Origin: Planctomycetota bacterium
Lineage (GTDB): Bacteria; Planctomycetota; UBA1135; GCA-002686595
Assembly (NCBI GenBank): GCA_021413885.1
Contig: JAIOPM010000017.1
Span: 38,245 to 102,244, forward strand
Direction of reading: 5' to 3'
Length of the DNA stretch: 64,000 nt
The notes beneath the pieces were generated by a model that was given only the letters and a program-made list of their open reading frames with translations, was not told the origin of the DNA and made no database searches. Positions 26,564-36,482 of the stretch are shown in pieces (positions within the stretch are counted from its first letter, which is position 1; each line of letters begins with the position of its first letter). The position numbers were made by a program, and so were the translations under genes.

Positions 26564-26899
26564 TCACGGCATGACTTCGCGATCCTCGACCTCGAGCACC
26601 GCGAGGTTGACGCCGGGGTCGGCGATCGTCAGCACGACGAGCCCGATGCAGATCTGCTCCCACTGATGCGTGATGGGATTCCACTCCAGGATGTACCGAG
26701 TCACGGTGACGTGAACTTGGATGCTCACGTGACCGACGAGCACGCCCACGAGCGCAGTGATCTGGTCGGCGATCGGCAGCGTTTGTGAGAGCACCGGAGT
26801 GATCTGGCGCTGAACGTTGGTGAGCCCGGGATCCGTGCCGTGGGAGTACGGATCGCCTTCGCGGTAGAGACGGAACGAGCGTTCGAGATTGGCAGGCAT
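26564..26899 (-). CDS. Hypothetical protein
   Basis: The 111-aa protein (MPANLERSFRLYREGD at the start, VNLAVLEVEDREVMP at the end) is not one I recognise. Its middle contains a hydrophobic stretch, PIADQITALVGVLVGHVSIQV, then VTVTRYILEWNP. It may be one membrane helix or a beta-rich core. Codon use and composition are ordinary for this strand, and third-position GC is slightly lower than in its neighbours. It lies 57 bp downstream of the kinase gene on the same strand. Confidence 0.6.
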   Translation of the reverse strand: MPANLERSFRLYREGDPYSHGTDPGLTNVQRQITPVLSQTLPIADQITALVGVLVGHVSIQVHVTVTRYILEWNPITHQWEQICIGLVVLTIADPGVNLAVLEVEDREVMP

Positions 26900-26956
26900 A
26901 GTTCGGGGAAGTTCGAGTAGGGGTAAGGCCCCCGCGTTCGAACGTCACCAGACGAT

Positions 26957-29326
26957 CTAGCGGGGAGGACGAATCGAACGCGCGAGCCGAAAGCCTGCGC
27001 TCGACTGAACGTCGCCAAACCTCGCCCGGAAGATCTGATCGAGCTGCGCCGTCACCATGAGGCGGTTCAGACTCGATGCCGAGGCCCCGCGCGGAACTTC
27101 CGCGGTCATCAAGACGTCGTAGCTCGAACGGTTGCTCAGCCCAGGCGACGACGTGTGGTCGCAGAGCGCATGGCAGTCCTCAGGTGCGTCCTCGAGGGCG
27201 GACGCGCGTTCGGCGACCTGCAGCTCTCCCGTCGTCGGCAGTCGTACGCCGAGCGATCGCGCGTACTCGGACGCGAAGTTCCAAGGAACGACCGCTGGTG
27301 TGAGCGGAGAGATTCGCGCGTCGGCTGCGTGGACACGCCAGTCCTGCTTGGCTGCGGCGACCTTGGCTTTCAACGCCTCCGACTTCTCCGACCACGCATC
27401 CAGCTCGGCCCACGTCACGAAGCTGCGTCCGATTTCGAAGGCACTGCTCGTCAGCGTCGCGTCGAGTCGCTCGTTCGCGGGCCACTCGAGTCGCGCCCAA
27501 CCCGGCGCATCGAGCAGTGGCGCCTTGCGTGCGAGCGTCAGCGGAGGGCCGTTCGGGTCCGACTGCAGGTCGAACTCGGCTACGCGTTCGGCGCTGCTCC
27601 GGTCCCAGAAGATCAGTCGGAACTGACCGTAGTCGAGGCGCGCGTCGAAAGCGCGCGGGATGAGCTGCATCGTGCTCTTGTCGCGCGTCGGCTGCCAGAC
27701 GAACAATCGGGCATCCGCGTTTGCAAGCTCCGTGGTGAGCTCGAGTCGGCCGCACCGTTGTGAATCCAGGTTGCGCGTGTTGTTCGGACGGAGGCTGGCC
27801 TCCAAATCAAGTGGCCCGAACCAGGGCCGCAGATCCATCGTGCCGCCGACGGCTTCCGCGGTTTCCCGTTCCCTTGCAATCGCGGCGGCGAGCTTCGACG
27901 ACACTTCGTCGCTCGCGCCGACCACGCGTGGTTCCAACCGGGACAGCCACCGTCCCCAAACACTCTGACCGTCGTACGCGCGGGCTTCCTCGCGCGTTGC
28001 GGCCAACGCGAGCAGAGCCTTGTGGAACGCAGACGGCCCTTGGTCGAGCTGCAGCTCCGCCGTCACCGCGTCGACCTTCACGAGCACGCGGTCGTGGTCC
28101 CGACGGGCAGAGTCGTAGCTCAGGAACGTCAACGTCGCCGCCAAGGTCAGCACGACCAAGCCGGCGATCGCGAGCGGTCGTCTCCGCCGTCTCACGAACG
28201 CCCGCACGACCTCTGAAGGCGTCGGCGCCGCGAGAGAAATCGCTCGCAGGTCGCGGAACGCGGCGAAGTCCGAGGCGAGCGCTTCGAGGCTCGCATAGCG
28301 ATCCGCCGGCTTGCGCTCGAGCGCGTGCATCACGATGCGCGCGAGATCGCCGGGCACCGCGGGCGCGGCGCGGCGCAGATCGGGCGGCTCGCAAACCGAG
28401 ATCGCGTCGAGGGTGCCGCTGCGCGTTCCGTCGGAGAACGGGTTGTGGAGCGCGAGCACCTCGTACGCGAGCACGCCGAACGAGAACTGATCGCTCAGCG
28501 GATCGGCGCCGGTGGACCCGCGATCGACCTGCTCGGGCGCGATGTACGCGGGCGTGCCGACGAGGCGTTGCGTGATCTGCGTCTCGGATTCCTCCTCGGA
28601 CTCGAGGTGCGCGAGCCCGAAGTCGATCAGGCGCGGCTCGCCGCGTTCGTCGATCAGGACGTTCGACGGCTTGACGTCGCGGTGGATCACGCCGTTCGCG
28701 TGGCAGTAGGCGAGCGCTCGCGCGATGCGTGCGAGCAATTCGACGCGCGCGGAGAGCGGCGCGAGCAACTTCGCCGCGCCGTTCGAACTCGCAGTCCCTT
28801 GCGCCGCCAACGCCGCGAGCAGCTCGTCGAGCGGCCGCCCGCGCACCCACTCCATCGCGACGAACGTCTGACCGTCGACCTCGCCGATCTCGTAGACGCG
28901 CACGACACTCGGGTGTTCCAGCCGCGCGAGCGAACGACCTTCGTTGGCGATCCACGCGCGCGCTTCCGCGCCGCGCAACCGCGCGCGGTCGAGCACCTTC
29001 AGCGCGACCCGCCGTCCGAGGGTCGGATCGTGGGCGAGGAACACGCGCGACTGTCCGCCCTTGCCGAGCGGGGCGAGGCTCAGGAAGCGTCCGAACGAGA
29101 GCGGCATCGCCGGCTCGGGTTCGTTCTCCGCGCGCAACGTATCGCGCAGGCCGAGCAGCTCGTCGAACTGCAGCAACCGACGTTCGAGTCGCTCGCGCTC
29201 CGCGCCGGCGCGAGCGAGGAAGTTCTCGCGCACCACGGCTTCGCCCGCATCGCGTCGTTCGATCCATTCGGCGAACAGGACTTCGACCTGATCACCTTCC
29301 GCTCCGACATCGGACTCGTCGCGCAT
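26957..29326 (-). CDS. Ser/Thr protein kinase with membrane helix and C-terminal FGE/SUMF-like domain
   Basis: The 789-aa protein has a kinase domain at about residues 78-360: [10 protein letters not shown] loop, Lys110, HRDVKPSN with Asp217, DFG with Asp235, and APE. A membrane helix follows at about 384-403. The outside part ends in a domain resembling formylglycine-generating-enzyme (SUMF1) folds: [27 protein letters not shown] and a final [10 protein letters not shown]. The fold is probably binding only, since I cannot see the paired active cysteines. The ~75 residues before the kinase domain are acidic and helical. It follows an ECF sigma gene by 28 bp, so kinase and sigma factor are probably coexpressed. 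Confidence 0.88.
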   Translation of the reverse strand: MRDESDVGAEGDQVEVLFAEWIERRDAGEAVVRENFLARAGAERERLERRLLQFDELLGLRDTLRAENEPEPAMPLSFGRFLSLAPLGKGGQSRVFLAHDPTLGRRVALKVLDRARLRGAEARAWIANEGRSLARLEHPSVVRVYEIGEVDGQTFVAMEWVRGRPLDELLAALAAQGTASSNGAAKLLAPLSARVELLARIARALAYCHANGVIHRDVKPSNVLIDERGEPRLIDFGLAHLESEEESETQITQRLVGTPAYIAPEQVDRGSTGADPLSDQFSFGVLAYEVLALHNPFSDGTRSGTLDAISVCEPPDLRRAAPAVPGDLARIVMHALERKPADRYASLEALASDFAAFRDLRAISLAAPTPSEVVRAFVRRRRRPLAIAGLVVLTLAATLTFLSYDSARRDHDRVLVKVDAVTAELQLDQGPSAFHKALLALAATREEARAYDGQSVWGRWLSRLEPRVVGASDEVSSKLAAAIARERETAEAVGGTMDLRPWFGPLDLEASLRPNNTRNLDSQRCGRLELTTELANADARLFVWQPTRDKSTMQLIPRAFDARLDYGQFRLIFWDRSSAERVAEFDLQSDPNGPPLTLARKAPLLDAPGWARLEWPANERLDATLTSSAFEIGRSFVTWAELDAWSEKSEALKAKVAAAKQDWRVHAADARISPLTPAVVPWNFASEYARSLGVRLPTTGELQVAERASALEDAPEDCHALCDHTSSPGLSNRSSYDVLMTAEVPRGASASSLNRLMVTAQLDQIFRARFGDVQSSAGFRLARSIRPPR

Positions 29327-29354
29327 CGGATCCTCCCTCGTGGACGTCGTCGAA

Positions 29355-29942
29355 TCAGTCGAGTTCGCGCAACAGGCGCGACAGCGCGTGGGCGTAGCGT
29401 CGTTGGGCCACCGAGATCGAGAGCTCGAGCGCCTTCGCGATCTCCGGCCAAGTGCGTTCCTCGAAGAGCCGCAACCAGACCAGGTCGCGTTCTTCTGGCG
29501 CCAAGCGCGTCAAGGCGTCGAGCAACGCGGCTTGGCGTTCCGCGTCACCGACGATCTCGCTCGGCGTCCGCGAATTGCCGACCAACGCGCCGTCCACGCC
29601 GTCGGGATGAGTCTCCGCTTCGGGCGCGCGCGCGAGCCGCGTGTGCGAACGGATCCGATCGACGAGTTTGCGCGTCGCGATCAGCTTCAACCACGCGCCG
29701 AACTTCTCGTCGTCCTCGTACTTGAACTCGCCCAATCCGCCGAGCACGTCCACGAACGCCGATTGGAGCACATCCGCGGTGCTGAAGCGCCCGCGCAACG
29801 CGGTCGGGATCCGACCGTGCACGGCGACTTGGAGCGTCGGCCCGAAGCGCTTCAGCAGTTCCTGCCACGCCGCTTTGTCGGAACGCTGGGCGCGTCCGAT
29901 CAGTTCGGCGGTCGGTGTGCGAAAGGGGTTGGATTCGGTCAT
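29355..29942 (-). CDS. ECF-type RNA polymerase sigma factor
   Basis: The 195-aa protein has region 2 ([37 protein letters not shown]) and region 4 ([26 protein letters not shown], then [13 protein letters not shown]). This type is common in planctomycetes beside Ser/Thr kinases (family knowledge). It probably directs a small regulon, with activity perhaps set by the next gene's kinase. The start is the ATG at 29942, 16 bp after the sulfatase-like gene; longer in-frame sequence upstream belongs to other genes. Confidence 0.88.
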   Translation of the reverse strand: MTESNPFRTPTAELIGRAQRSDKAAWQELLKRFGPTLQVAVHGRIPTALRGRFSTADVLQSAFVDVLGGLGEFKYEDDEKFGAWLKLIATRKLVDRIRSHTRLARAPEAETHPDGVDGALVGNSRTPSEIVGDAERQAALLDALTRLAPEERDLVWLRLFEERTWPEIAKALELSISVAQRRYAHALSRLLRELD

Positions 29943-29958
29943 CGCGGCGAGGGTGCGT

Positions 29959-31368
29959 TCACTTGCCGTCCCCGTACCCGAGCGCGCGCAGAGCCTCGGC
30001 CTGCTCGGGCGTGGTCGTGGTCTGGGCGGCGCGCGCGTTGTCGACGCGCCATTTTTCGATCGCCTGACGCAACTCCACGCTTTCCACGGGACAGTTGGAG
30101 GTGAGGTCGCGCGTCTCGGTTCCGTCGAGTTCGAGATCGTAGAGCACCGACGGAGCCTCGCCCTCGCCGGAGAGCAGGAACCACGGTCGCGGGTAGAGCA
30201 CCAGCTTGCGTCCACGGTCGTCGAGCACCGCGTTGGTCAATTGGCCGTACGCGTGGACGCGGCTGAGCGGTTCGGCGCGCCGACGGTAGATGCTCTTGCC
30301 TTGCACGTGCCTCGGCGAAGCGATGTCGAGCGCCTCGAGGATCGTCGGATAGAGGTCGAGATTCTGCGCGAGCTCGGGCTTGCGTGCGCCCGCCGGAATC
30401 CCGGGACCGACCAGGATCAACGGCGTGTTCCAGAGATCCTCGTAGTACCAAGGTCGGTGACCTTGCGCGCAGAGGTCCTTCACGCCGCCCTTCAAGTAGC
30501 CCTGCTTCTGGATCGCGTCGCGGATCAAGTAGGGCGGCATCGGTTGCTCGAAGAGCATCTCGCCGTGGTCCGACGCGAAGACGATCAACGTGCGGCCCAT
30601 CTCGCCGCTCGCTTCGAGCGCCGCGAGCACCCGCCGCACGCCCTCGTCGACTTCGCGTACTTCGCCGTCGTACAGCGAGTTCTCGCGCTCCATCAACGCG
30701 ACCGCCGAGTCGAAGTCGAGCGGCGGCTCCGACGACTCGTAGTGCGCGAGTTCCTTCTGGAGTTCCTCCCAACGCGGCTTCAACGCATCGAAGTCCGGCC
30801 GCGGACCGTCGAACACGTCGAACTCCTTCGCGGGCTCGTACGGATGGTGCGGATCGATGTAGTGGACCCACGCGAAGAAGCGCTTCTTCTTCTCGCGCCC
30901 GCCGAGCCACTTCGCGAACGCGTCGCTGACCGTCAACGCATCTTCGTTGTGCAGGTCCTCGAAATGATCGACGCCGCGTTCGAACCCGCGCGCGGTGACC
31001 AACACTTCGTTCGCGACGAAGGCCGCGGTCTCGAGCCCCTTCGCGCGCACGACCTCGAGCAACGTGGGCGTCACCGGCAGCTCGGTCTCCTCCTGCGTCA
31101 CGTACAGGCCGGAGATCATCGAGATCATCGAGGGCACGGTCCAATTGCCCTGACTGTGGTTCTTCTCGTAGAGCGTGCCGCGCTTCGCGAGCGCGTCGAT
31201 CGTCGGCGACGTCGGCCGCGGGTAGCCGTAGCAGCCGAGTCGATCGGCGCGCAGCGTATCGGCGACGATCAGGACCACGTTGTCGACCGGCGGCGGTCCG
31301 GGCTCTTCCGAACACGCGCTAGTGAGCACCGCGGCCGCGCACAGGAAAGACAGTCTTCGACCGTGCAT
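29959..31368 (-). CDS. Sulfatase-like lipoprotein (alkaline phosphatase superfamily)
   Basis: The 469-aa protein has a lipoprotein signal (lipobox LTSAC). The core is sulfatase-like: NVVLIVADTLRADRLGCYGY (metal Asp), FASDHGEM, and a metal-binding HRPWYYEDLWNTPLIL region. The nucleophile segment reads NWTVPSMISMISG. It has no C/S-x-P-x-R, so formylglycine cannot form, and Thr is the likely nucleophile as in phosphotransferase relatives (family knowledge). The protein is expected in the periplasm. A TACAGT hexamer lies 13 bases before the ATG. The sigma and kinase genes follow closely. Confidence 0.82.
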   Translation of the reverse strand: MHGRRLSFLCAAAVLTSACSEEPGPPPVDNVVLIVADTLRADRLGCYGYPRPTSPTIDALAKRGTLYEKNHSQGNWTVPSMISMISGLYVTQEETELPVTPTLLEVVRAKGLETAAFVANEVLVTARGFERGVDHFEDLHNEDALTVSDAFAKWLGGREKKKRFFAWVHYIDPHHPYEPAKEFDVFDGPRPDFDALKPRWEELQKELAHYESSEPPLDFDSAVALMERENSLYDGEVREVDEGVRRVLAALEASGEMGRTLIVFASDHGEMLFEQPMPPYLIRDAIQKQGYLKGGVKDLCAQGHRPWYYEDLWNTPLILVGPGIPAGARKPELAQNLDLYPTILEALDIASPRHVQGKSIYRRRAEPLSRVHAYGQLTNAVLDDRGRKLVLYPRPWFLLSGEGEAPSVLYDLELDGTETRDLTSNCPVESVELRQAIEKWRVDNARAAQTTTTPEQAEALRALGYGDGK

Positions 31369-31412
31369 CTTGGAACGCACCACTGTATCCGAAGCGGCGC
31401 GCCCCGACACGT

Positions 31413-32468
31413 TCAGGGTCGCGTGTGGCCGGGACCGAAGCGCACGTCGACGCGCATTCCCGCGAGCGCGAGCACGCCGCCGCCGCGGGCGGCGAAACGG
31501 GTGTCCTCGTCGCTCGTGAACGTCAGCACGGCGTCCTTGCCGACGACGCGCAGGCTCCGCGGGAGCGGCGACTCGAGCAGGCGCGCCAGGGCAGCGCGCA
31601 GGCTCGCGCTCGTCATGGAGTGTTCGACCTCGAGCAGATCGTCGAGCGCGCGTTCGGGAGCGAGCTCGGCGCCGGGCGCGAGCGTCGCGCGCCGCGTGCG
31701 CACGTCCCAGACGTCGCCGGCGAAGAGGCACGCGAGCCGGCCTTCCGAGAAGCCGCTGCGATCGCGGCGCGCGCGCGAGAGATCGAACAGGAGCGCCCCG
31801 CTGTCGCCGTACGCGCGCGCATCGCCGCGCACGAGATCGACCGCGACCGTCGACGTCTCGCCGAGGAAGAACGCGGCGTCCAAGTGGCTCTCGACCAACG
31901 CGGCGTAGAGCGGCTCGAGGTCGCCGCCGGTTTCGACGTCGGTCACGACGGCGGCCCACGGCAGGATCGAGAGCGACCACAACGAGACGAGCGAGTCGGT
32001 GCGCCGCGGGTTGCGTTCGCGACGTTCGCGTTCGGCGACGGCAGCGAACGTCAACGCCGAGACGAAGCCTGCTCCGCGTCCCGTTCCGATCACCGGCGCG
32101 CCGAGGCGATGGCGCTCGCGCAGGACTTGGGCCGCGCGGCTCTCGCTCTTCTTCGGATAGAGCGCCTCGAGCAACCGGTACGGCGAACCGTCGCGGAACT
32201 CGAAGGCTTCGGCGGACTGCAGGCGCGCGACGGTCGTCGGCGCGTCCGCGATCCAGTCGTTGGGGACGAGCGCGAGCTCGTGTTCGTCGCTCGTCGACCC
32301 GAGCACGATCCGCAACGGCTTCAGCGCCGCGACTTCGTCCGGCAGCGGCGCACGTTCGCCGCCGCGCAACACGACGAGCCCCGCGTGCGACACCGGCAAC
32401 GCGTGCGTCGGTTCCTCGCGGGGCGCTTGCGCGAACGCGAGCAGCGCGCAGAGGAACGTCGCGTTCAT
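31413..32468 (-). CDS. Cyanophycinase-like (S51) secreted protein, catalytic Ser replaced
   Basis: The 351-aa protein has a short signal peptide (FLCALLAFAQAPR). The layout follows cyanophycinase/peptidase E: LVVLRGGE, IVLGSTSDEHE, AEAFEFRDGSPYRLLEAL, the elbow VIGTGRGAGFV and a later AAFFLGETSTVAVDL. In active S51 enzymes the elbow is G-x-S-A-G-A. Here Arg replaces the Ser and activity as a serine peptidase is not expected. The assignment rests on motif order and is moderate. The ATG overlaps the stop of the DUF885 gene (ATGA). Confidence 0.5.
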   Translation of the reverse strand: MNATFLCALLAFAQAPREEPTHALPVSHAGLVVLRGGERAPLPDEVAALKPLRIVLGSTSDEHELALVPNDWIADAPTTVARLQSAEAFEFRDGSPYRLLEALYPKKSESRAAQVLRERHRLGAPVIGTGRGAGFVSALTFAAVAERERRERNPRRTDSLVSLWSLSILPWAAVVTDVETGGDLEPLYAALVESHLDAAFFLGETSTVAVDLVRGDARAYGDSGALLFDLSRARRDRSGFSEGRLACLFAGDVWDVRTRRATLAPGAELAPERALDDLLEVEHSMTSASLRAALARLLESPLPRSLRVVGKDAVLTFTSDEDTRFAARGGGVLALAGMRVDVRFGPGHTRP

Positions 32469-34417
32469 CGCGCGGCGGCGCGGATCCAGTCGCGCACTTC
32501 GTTCTCGAGCACCGGCAGCGGCAACGGTCCGTGTTCGAGCACCGCGGCGTGGAAATCGGCCAAGCGGAACTTCGTCCCGAGCGTGCGCTGCGCATCGCGC
32601 CGCAAGCCGAGGATCCGTTGCTCGCCGAGCTTGTACCCCAACGCCTGACCCGGCCACGCGATGTAGCGATCGACCTCGTTCTCCGCGTTGCTCTCCGCGA
32701 GCAGCGTGTGCTCCTCGAGGTAGCGGATCGCCTGCTCGCGCGTCCAACCGAACGCGTGCAGGCCGGTGTCGACCACCAACCGCGCCGCGCGCCACGCATC
32801 GAAGGAGAGCATCCCGAGTCGATCCAAATCGGACGTGTATAGACCGAGCTCGTCCGCGAGTTTCTCCGAGTACAGCGCCCAGCCTTCGACGTACGCGTTG
32901 TTGCCCGCGTAACGACGCACCGGCGGCAAGCCGTCGAGCTCCTGCGCCAACGCGATCTGCAGGTGATGTCCGGGCACCGACTCGTGGAACGCGAGCGCCT
33001 CGGCGTCGAACGTCGGCCGCGTGCTCGGCGCGAACGTGTTGACGAAGTAGCGGCCGGAGCGCGCGCCGTCGGCGGACGGTTGCTCGTAGTAGCCGGTGGT
33101 CGTGTCGCGTTCCTCGTGCTCAGGCACGCGCACGACTTCGCACGGCGTGCGCGGCAAACGCGAGAATGCGGCGGGCACCGCGGCGACGGCGCGAGCGAGC
33201 GTGCGCTCGGCGCGCGCTTCGACGTCCTCGCGGGTCTTGAAGTGCAGCTCGGCCGAAGCGCGCAAGTGCTCCTGGATGATCGCGATCGAATCGGTGCCGA
33301 AGAGTTTGCGGCCGAGGCCTTGGATCTCGTGCTCGACGCGCGCGACTTCCGCGAGCCCGAGATCGCGGATCTCTTCCGGCGAGAGCTCGAGCGACGTGTG
33401 CCGCCGGATCGCGACGCGGTACGCCTCGGGCCCGCCGTCGACGTGCATCACACCGGGCCGCGCGTCGCCGCGCGCGAGCGGCGCGATCTTGCCGTCGATC
33501 AAATCGCGGTAGCGCGCGAACGCCGGATAGATGTCGTCGCGCACGGTCGTCAGGACGTCGAAGAGGAAGCGGCCGCGCTCCGCGGGTTCGAGCGTGTCCT
33601 TCGCGGCGGGGATCAGGAGCCGAGTGCGCGTCGGGAAATCGGGACGGCCGACGTGGAGGTTGAGCAGCACGAGGTCGTCGCCGCGGGTCGCGTCGCCGAG
33701 TTCGCGCCGCGCGATCTCCGCGAACGCCACCGAGCCGTCGTACTCGATCCAACGTCCGCCGCCGGTCGCGGGCGCGACCAACGGACTCTCGGTGATCACC
33801 GTCGCGAGCAGACGATCGAGTTGCTCGACCGTGCGATCGACCGCGGTGCGCGACGCGACGCGACCGTGCGCGAGCCCGCGTTCGAGGTTGCTCGTGCACT
33901 GATCGACGTAGGCCGGAATGCGCCGCCAACGCGCGACGAACGCGGCGCGTTCTTCGGGCGTACCGACCGGTTGCACTTCGGCGAGCGAGAGGAACAGGTT
34001 GTGCGGTCCGCCGCGCAGGTCGAGGTTCCAACTCTCGGTGTCGACGGCGAGGTGCGCTTCGGCGACGGCGAGCTCGAGCTCGTCGATCAAGCACGCGCGC
34101 GTCAGCCGATCCTCGCCCTCGAGCCCGTTCAGGTCGAGCGCGCGGGCGCGGCCGAGGAACGCTTCCGCGGCGCGGCCCGCGTCCTCGCGCTCGCGCGGCG
34201 AAGGCGTCACCAACTCGCCGTGGCGCCGCGGATCGCCGAGGCGCGTCGCCTGCACCGGATCGCGCGCGAGGCGGTCTTCCCACACGTCGCGGCAAAGCGC
34301 ATCGAGCGCCGTCGAACGCACGGTGCCCGCGCGCGCCGACCACGGGCTCGCATCGTGGACTCCCGCAGTTCCGTGACAAGCGGCGAAGACCAACGCGCAC
34401 ACGACGATCCAACGCAT
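32465..34417 (-). CDS. DUF885 family metallopeptidase, lipoprotein
   Basis: The 650-aa protein has a lipoprotein signal (VVCALVFAACHG). The zinc motif HESVPGHHLQ is present, with YVEGWALYSEKLADELG downstream, both diagnostic of DUF885, an M32-like peptidase family. The C-terminal part is complete (through NEVRDWIRAAAR). It probably cleaves peptides in the periplasm. The genes on either side on the minus strand, Nudix hydrolase (4 bp upstream) and the S51-like protein (overlap), form one operon with it. Confidence 0.88.
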   Translation of the reverse strand: MRWIVVCALVFAACHGTAGVHDASPWSARAGTVRSTALDALCRDVWEDRLARDPVQATRLGDPRRHGELVTPSPREREDAGRAAEAFLGRARALDLNGLEGEDRLTRACLIDELELAVAEAHLAVDTESWNLDLRGGPHNLFLSLAEVQPVGTPEERAAFVARWRRIPAYVDQCTSNLERGLAHGRVASRTAVDRTVEQLDRLLATVITESPLVAPATGGGRWIEYDGSVAFAEIARRELGDATRGDDLVLLNLHVGRPDFPTRTRLLIPAAKDTLEPAERGRFLFDVLTTVRDDIYPAFARYRDLIDGKIAPLARGDARPGVMHVDGGPEAYRVAIRRHTSLELSPEEIRDLGLAEVARVEHEIQGLGRKLFGTDSIAIIQEHLRASAELHFKTREDVEARAERTLARAVAAVPAAFSRLPRTPCEVVRVPEHEERDTTTGYYEQPSADGARSGRYFVNTFAPSTRPTFDAEALAFHESVPGHHLQIALAQELDGLPPVRRYAGNNAYVEGWALYSEKLADELGLYTSDLDRLGMLSFDAWRAARLVVDTGLHAFGWTREQAIRYLEEHTLLAESNAENEVDRYIAWPGQALGYKLGEQRILGLRRDAQRTLGTKFRLADFHAAVLEHGPLPLPVLENEVRDWIRAAAR

Positions 34418-34421
34418 CGAA

Positions 34422-35003
34422 TCACTCCTGTTGCGGCGTGCGTAGATCGAGCACGCGTTGCAAGGCGGTCAAGACCAGGGCGTGGCGCAGCTCGCCCGAG
34501 CGGATCCGGTCGCGCACGTCGGCGAGCTCGAGCTCTTCGACGACGATGTCCTCGCCTTCGTCGAGCTCCTGCCCGTGCGTCCGCGTCGCGTCGCGCGCGA
34601 GGAAGTGGTGGCAGAGGTTGTCCTGGAACGCGGGATTGGGCTCGACCGCGCCGAGCGAGACCCACGCGTCGCTGGTGTAGCCGCATTCCTCGCGCAGCTC
34701 GCGCCGCGCGGCGTCGATCGGGGCCTCGCCGACGTCGATCACGCCGCCCGGGATCTCGACGATCACGCGGCCGACGCCGAAACGGAATTGGCGCACGACC
34801 ACCAACCGATTTTCCGGCGTCAACGCGACGACGTTGACCCAGTCGCGCATCTCGAGCACGGTGCGGCGCAACACTTCGCCGGTGCGAGGGTTCTCGACGT
34901 GGTCGAAGCGCACGCGCCCGACCGTCAAGTGTTCGCCGCGTTCGCTCCGCTCGAGCCGCCAGGGGCGCGGAAGTTCGTGCGCGGGTTCGGTGGGGGAGCT
35001 CAT
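34422..35003 (-). CDS. Nudix hydrolase (ADP-ribose pyrophosphatase-like)
   Basis: The 193-aa protein carries the full Nudix box, from GGVIDVGEAPIDAAR to RELREECGY, with metal-binding glutamates. RQFRFGVGRVIVEIPGG before the box and NPAFQDNLCHHFLA after it match the ADP-sugar pyrophosphatase group (NudF-like). The start is the ATG at 35003, upstream of LPRPWRLERSERG. It is first in the minus-strand operon and divergent from an EamA transporter gene, with TACACT at 35022-35027 as a possible -10. Confidence 0.85.
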   Translation of the reverse strand: MSSPTEPAHELPRPWRLERSERGEHLTVGRVRFDHVENPRTGEVLRRTVLEMRDWVNVVALTPENRLVVVRQFRFGVGRVIVEIPGGVIDVGEAPIDAARRELREECGYTSDAWVSLGAVEPNPAFQDNLCHHFLARDATRTHGQELDEGEDIVVEELELADVRDRIRSGELRHALVLTALQRVLDLRTPQQE

Positions 35004-35094
35004 GGCTGCGCGATGACGCAGAGTGTACGCGGTCGCAACCGACGACGCTCGCGGCGCGGTGGCGTCGTCGAGCACGGCGCGCTACTTTGCGCGG

Positions 35095-36039
35095 ATGAGC
35101 GCGCACGCCGCAGAACTCGCCAAGCGCGAGCGCCGCACCGGATACGTCGCGTTGCTCTGGGTGCAGGTGCTCTTCGGCCTGTTCCCCGCGGTGCGCCACT
35201 GGGCGCCCGACTGGTTCTCGGCGCGCGCGATCGTCGGTTGGCGGATCCTGGTCGGCGGTGGCGTTCTCGGAGTCGCGGCCGCGTTGCTGCACGGACGCGC
35301 GATGATCCCGCGACGCGGCGATTGGTTGCGACTCGTCGTCTGCGCGTTGTTCGGCGTCGCGATCAACATGGTGCTCTTCCTCGAAGGGCTCGATCGCTCG
35401 ACGCCGGTCAACGCCGCGTTGATCATGCCGGTGATCCCGGTGTTCACGTACGTGATCGCGACGCTCTTCAAGAGCGAGCGTTTCGAGCCGCAGCGCGGAT
35501 TCGGCATCGCCGTCGCGTTGACCGGAACGTTGGTGCTGTTGCTCCAGCGCGGCCCCGACCTCTCGCGCCAATACCTGTTCGGCAACTTGTTGATGCTGTC
35601 GAACGCGGCGAGCTACGCGTACTTCCTCGTCCTCGTGCGTCCGTTGACGCAGCGCTACCCGCCGCTGGTCGTGATCGCGTGGGTCTTCCTGCTCGCCGCG
35701 CCGACCGTGCCGATCTTCGCGTGGAACGCGGACTTCTTCCCCGCCGGCGCGGGCGCGCGCGAGTGGGGAGCGTTGGCCTTCACGCTCGGCGGCGCGACGA
35801 TCGGCGCGTACCTGCTCAACACGTACGCGTTGTCGAAGGTCTCGTCGTCGACGACCGCGGCGTACATCTACTTGCAACCGTTGGTGACGTGCGCGGCCGA
35901 CTACTTCTGGCTCGGACGACCGTTGCAGCAAGGCGCGTTGCTCGCGGCGGGGTTGATCTTCCTCGGGCTCGCGCTCGTCCTGTGGAAGCGTTCGCCGCCG
36001 GTCGCGCCGGCGCTCGTCGAAGGCGAGGTCGGCCGGTGA
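35095..36039 (+). CDS. EamA-family (DMT) transporter
   Basis: The 314-aa membrane protein has ten hydrophobic segments in two EamA halves, with the usual repeats GVAINMVLFLEGLDRSTPVNAALIMPV and LLNTYALSKVSSSTTAAYIYLQPL (shown here in part). Members export metabolites or amino acids; the substrate is unknown. The start is the ATG at 35095. TACTTT at 35083-35088 ends 6 bases before it, a leaderless-type promoter. The stop overlaps the GTG of the next gene. Confidence 0.88.
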   Translation: MSAHAAELAKRERRTGYVALLWVQVLFGLFPAVRHWAPDWFSARAIVGWRILVGGGVLGVAAALLHGRAMIPRRGDWLRLVVCALFGVAINMVLFLEGLDRSTPVNAALIMPVIPVFTYVIATLFKSERFEPQRGFGIAVALTGTLVLLLQRGPDLSRQYLFGNLLMLSNAASYAYFLVLVRPLTQRYPPLVVIAWVFLLAAPTVPIFAWNADFFPAGAGAREWGALAFTLGGATIGAYLLNTYALSKVSSSTTAAYIYLQPLVTCAADYFWLGRPLQQGALLAAGLIFLGLALVLWKRSPPVAPALVEGEVGR

Positions 36040-36482
36040 ATCGACCGATCGTGCCCGAGCCGTCGCGTTTGCGTTTCCGTCGTCGCCTGCGCACGCGGTG
36101 GTCCGACGAGGACAACCAGAACGTGCTCAACAACGCGGTGTACCTGACGCTCTTCGAGGAAGCGCGTCACGCGTGGGCGACCGAGCTCGGGTTGCTCGAC
36201 GGCAATCACTTCCCGTTCCTGCTCGCGCAGACGAACGTGCGCTTCGTCGCGCCCGGCCGCGGCGGTGTCGACGTCGAAGTGCAGCTCGGCACGACGCGAT
36301 TGGGAACGAGTTCCTTCGAGCAGGCGTACCGCGTCGTCGACGTCGCGTCGGGCGCGGTGTGGGCCGAGGCCGAAGCGCTGCTCGTCTGCTACGACGAGAC
36401 GTCGAAGCAAAGTCGCGAGATGACGCCTCAGTTCCGCGGCGCGATCGAAGCCTTCGAAGGTCCGTTCCCTCGGCCGAGCTGA
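36036..36482 (+). CDS. Hotdog-fold acyl-CoA thioesterase
   Basis: The 148-aa protein has the 4-hydroxybenzoyl-CoA/YbgC-type pattern: RTRWSDEDNQNVLNNAVYLTLFEEAR, the catalytic Asp within SDEDNQNVLNN and a following helix. LLAQTNVRFVAP and the hydrophobic strand of AEAEALLVCYD complete the fold. It hydrolyses acyl-CoA thioesters; the chain length is not predictable. The GTG start overlaps the transporter stop (GTGA). The 3' end overlaps a convergent gene by 55 bp. Confidence 0.85.
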   Translation: MNRPIVPEPSRLRFRRRLRTRWSDEDNQNVLNNAVYLTLFEEARHAWATELGLLDGNHFPFLLAQTNVRFVAPGRGGVDVEVQLGTTRLGTSSFEQAYRVVDVASGAVWAEAEALLVCYDETSKQSREMTPQFRGAIEAFEGPFPRPS

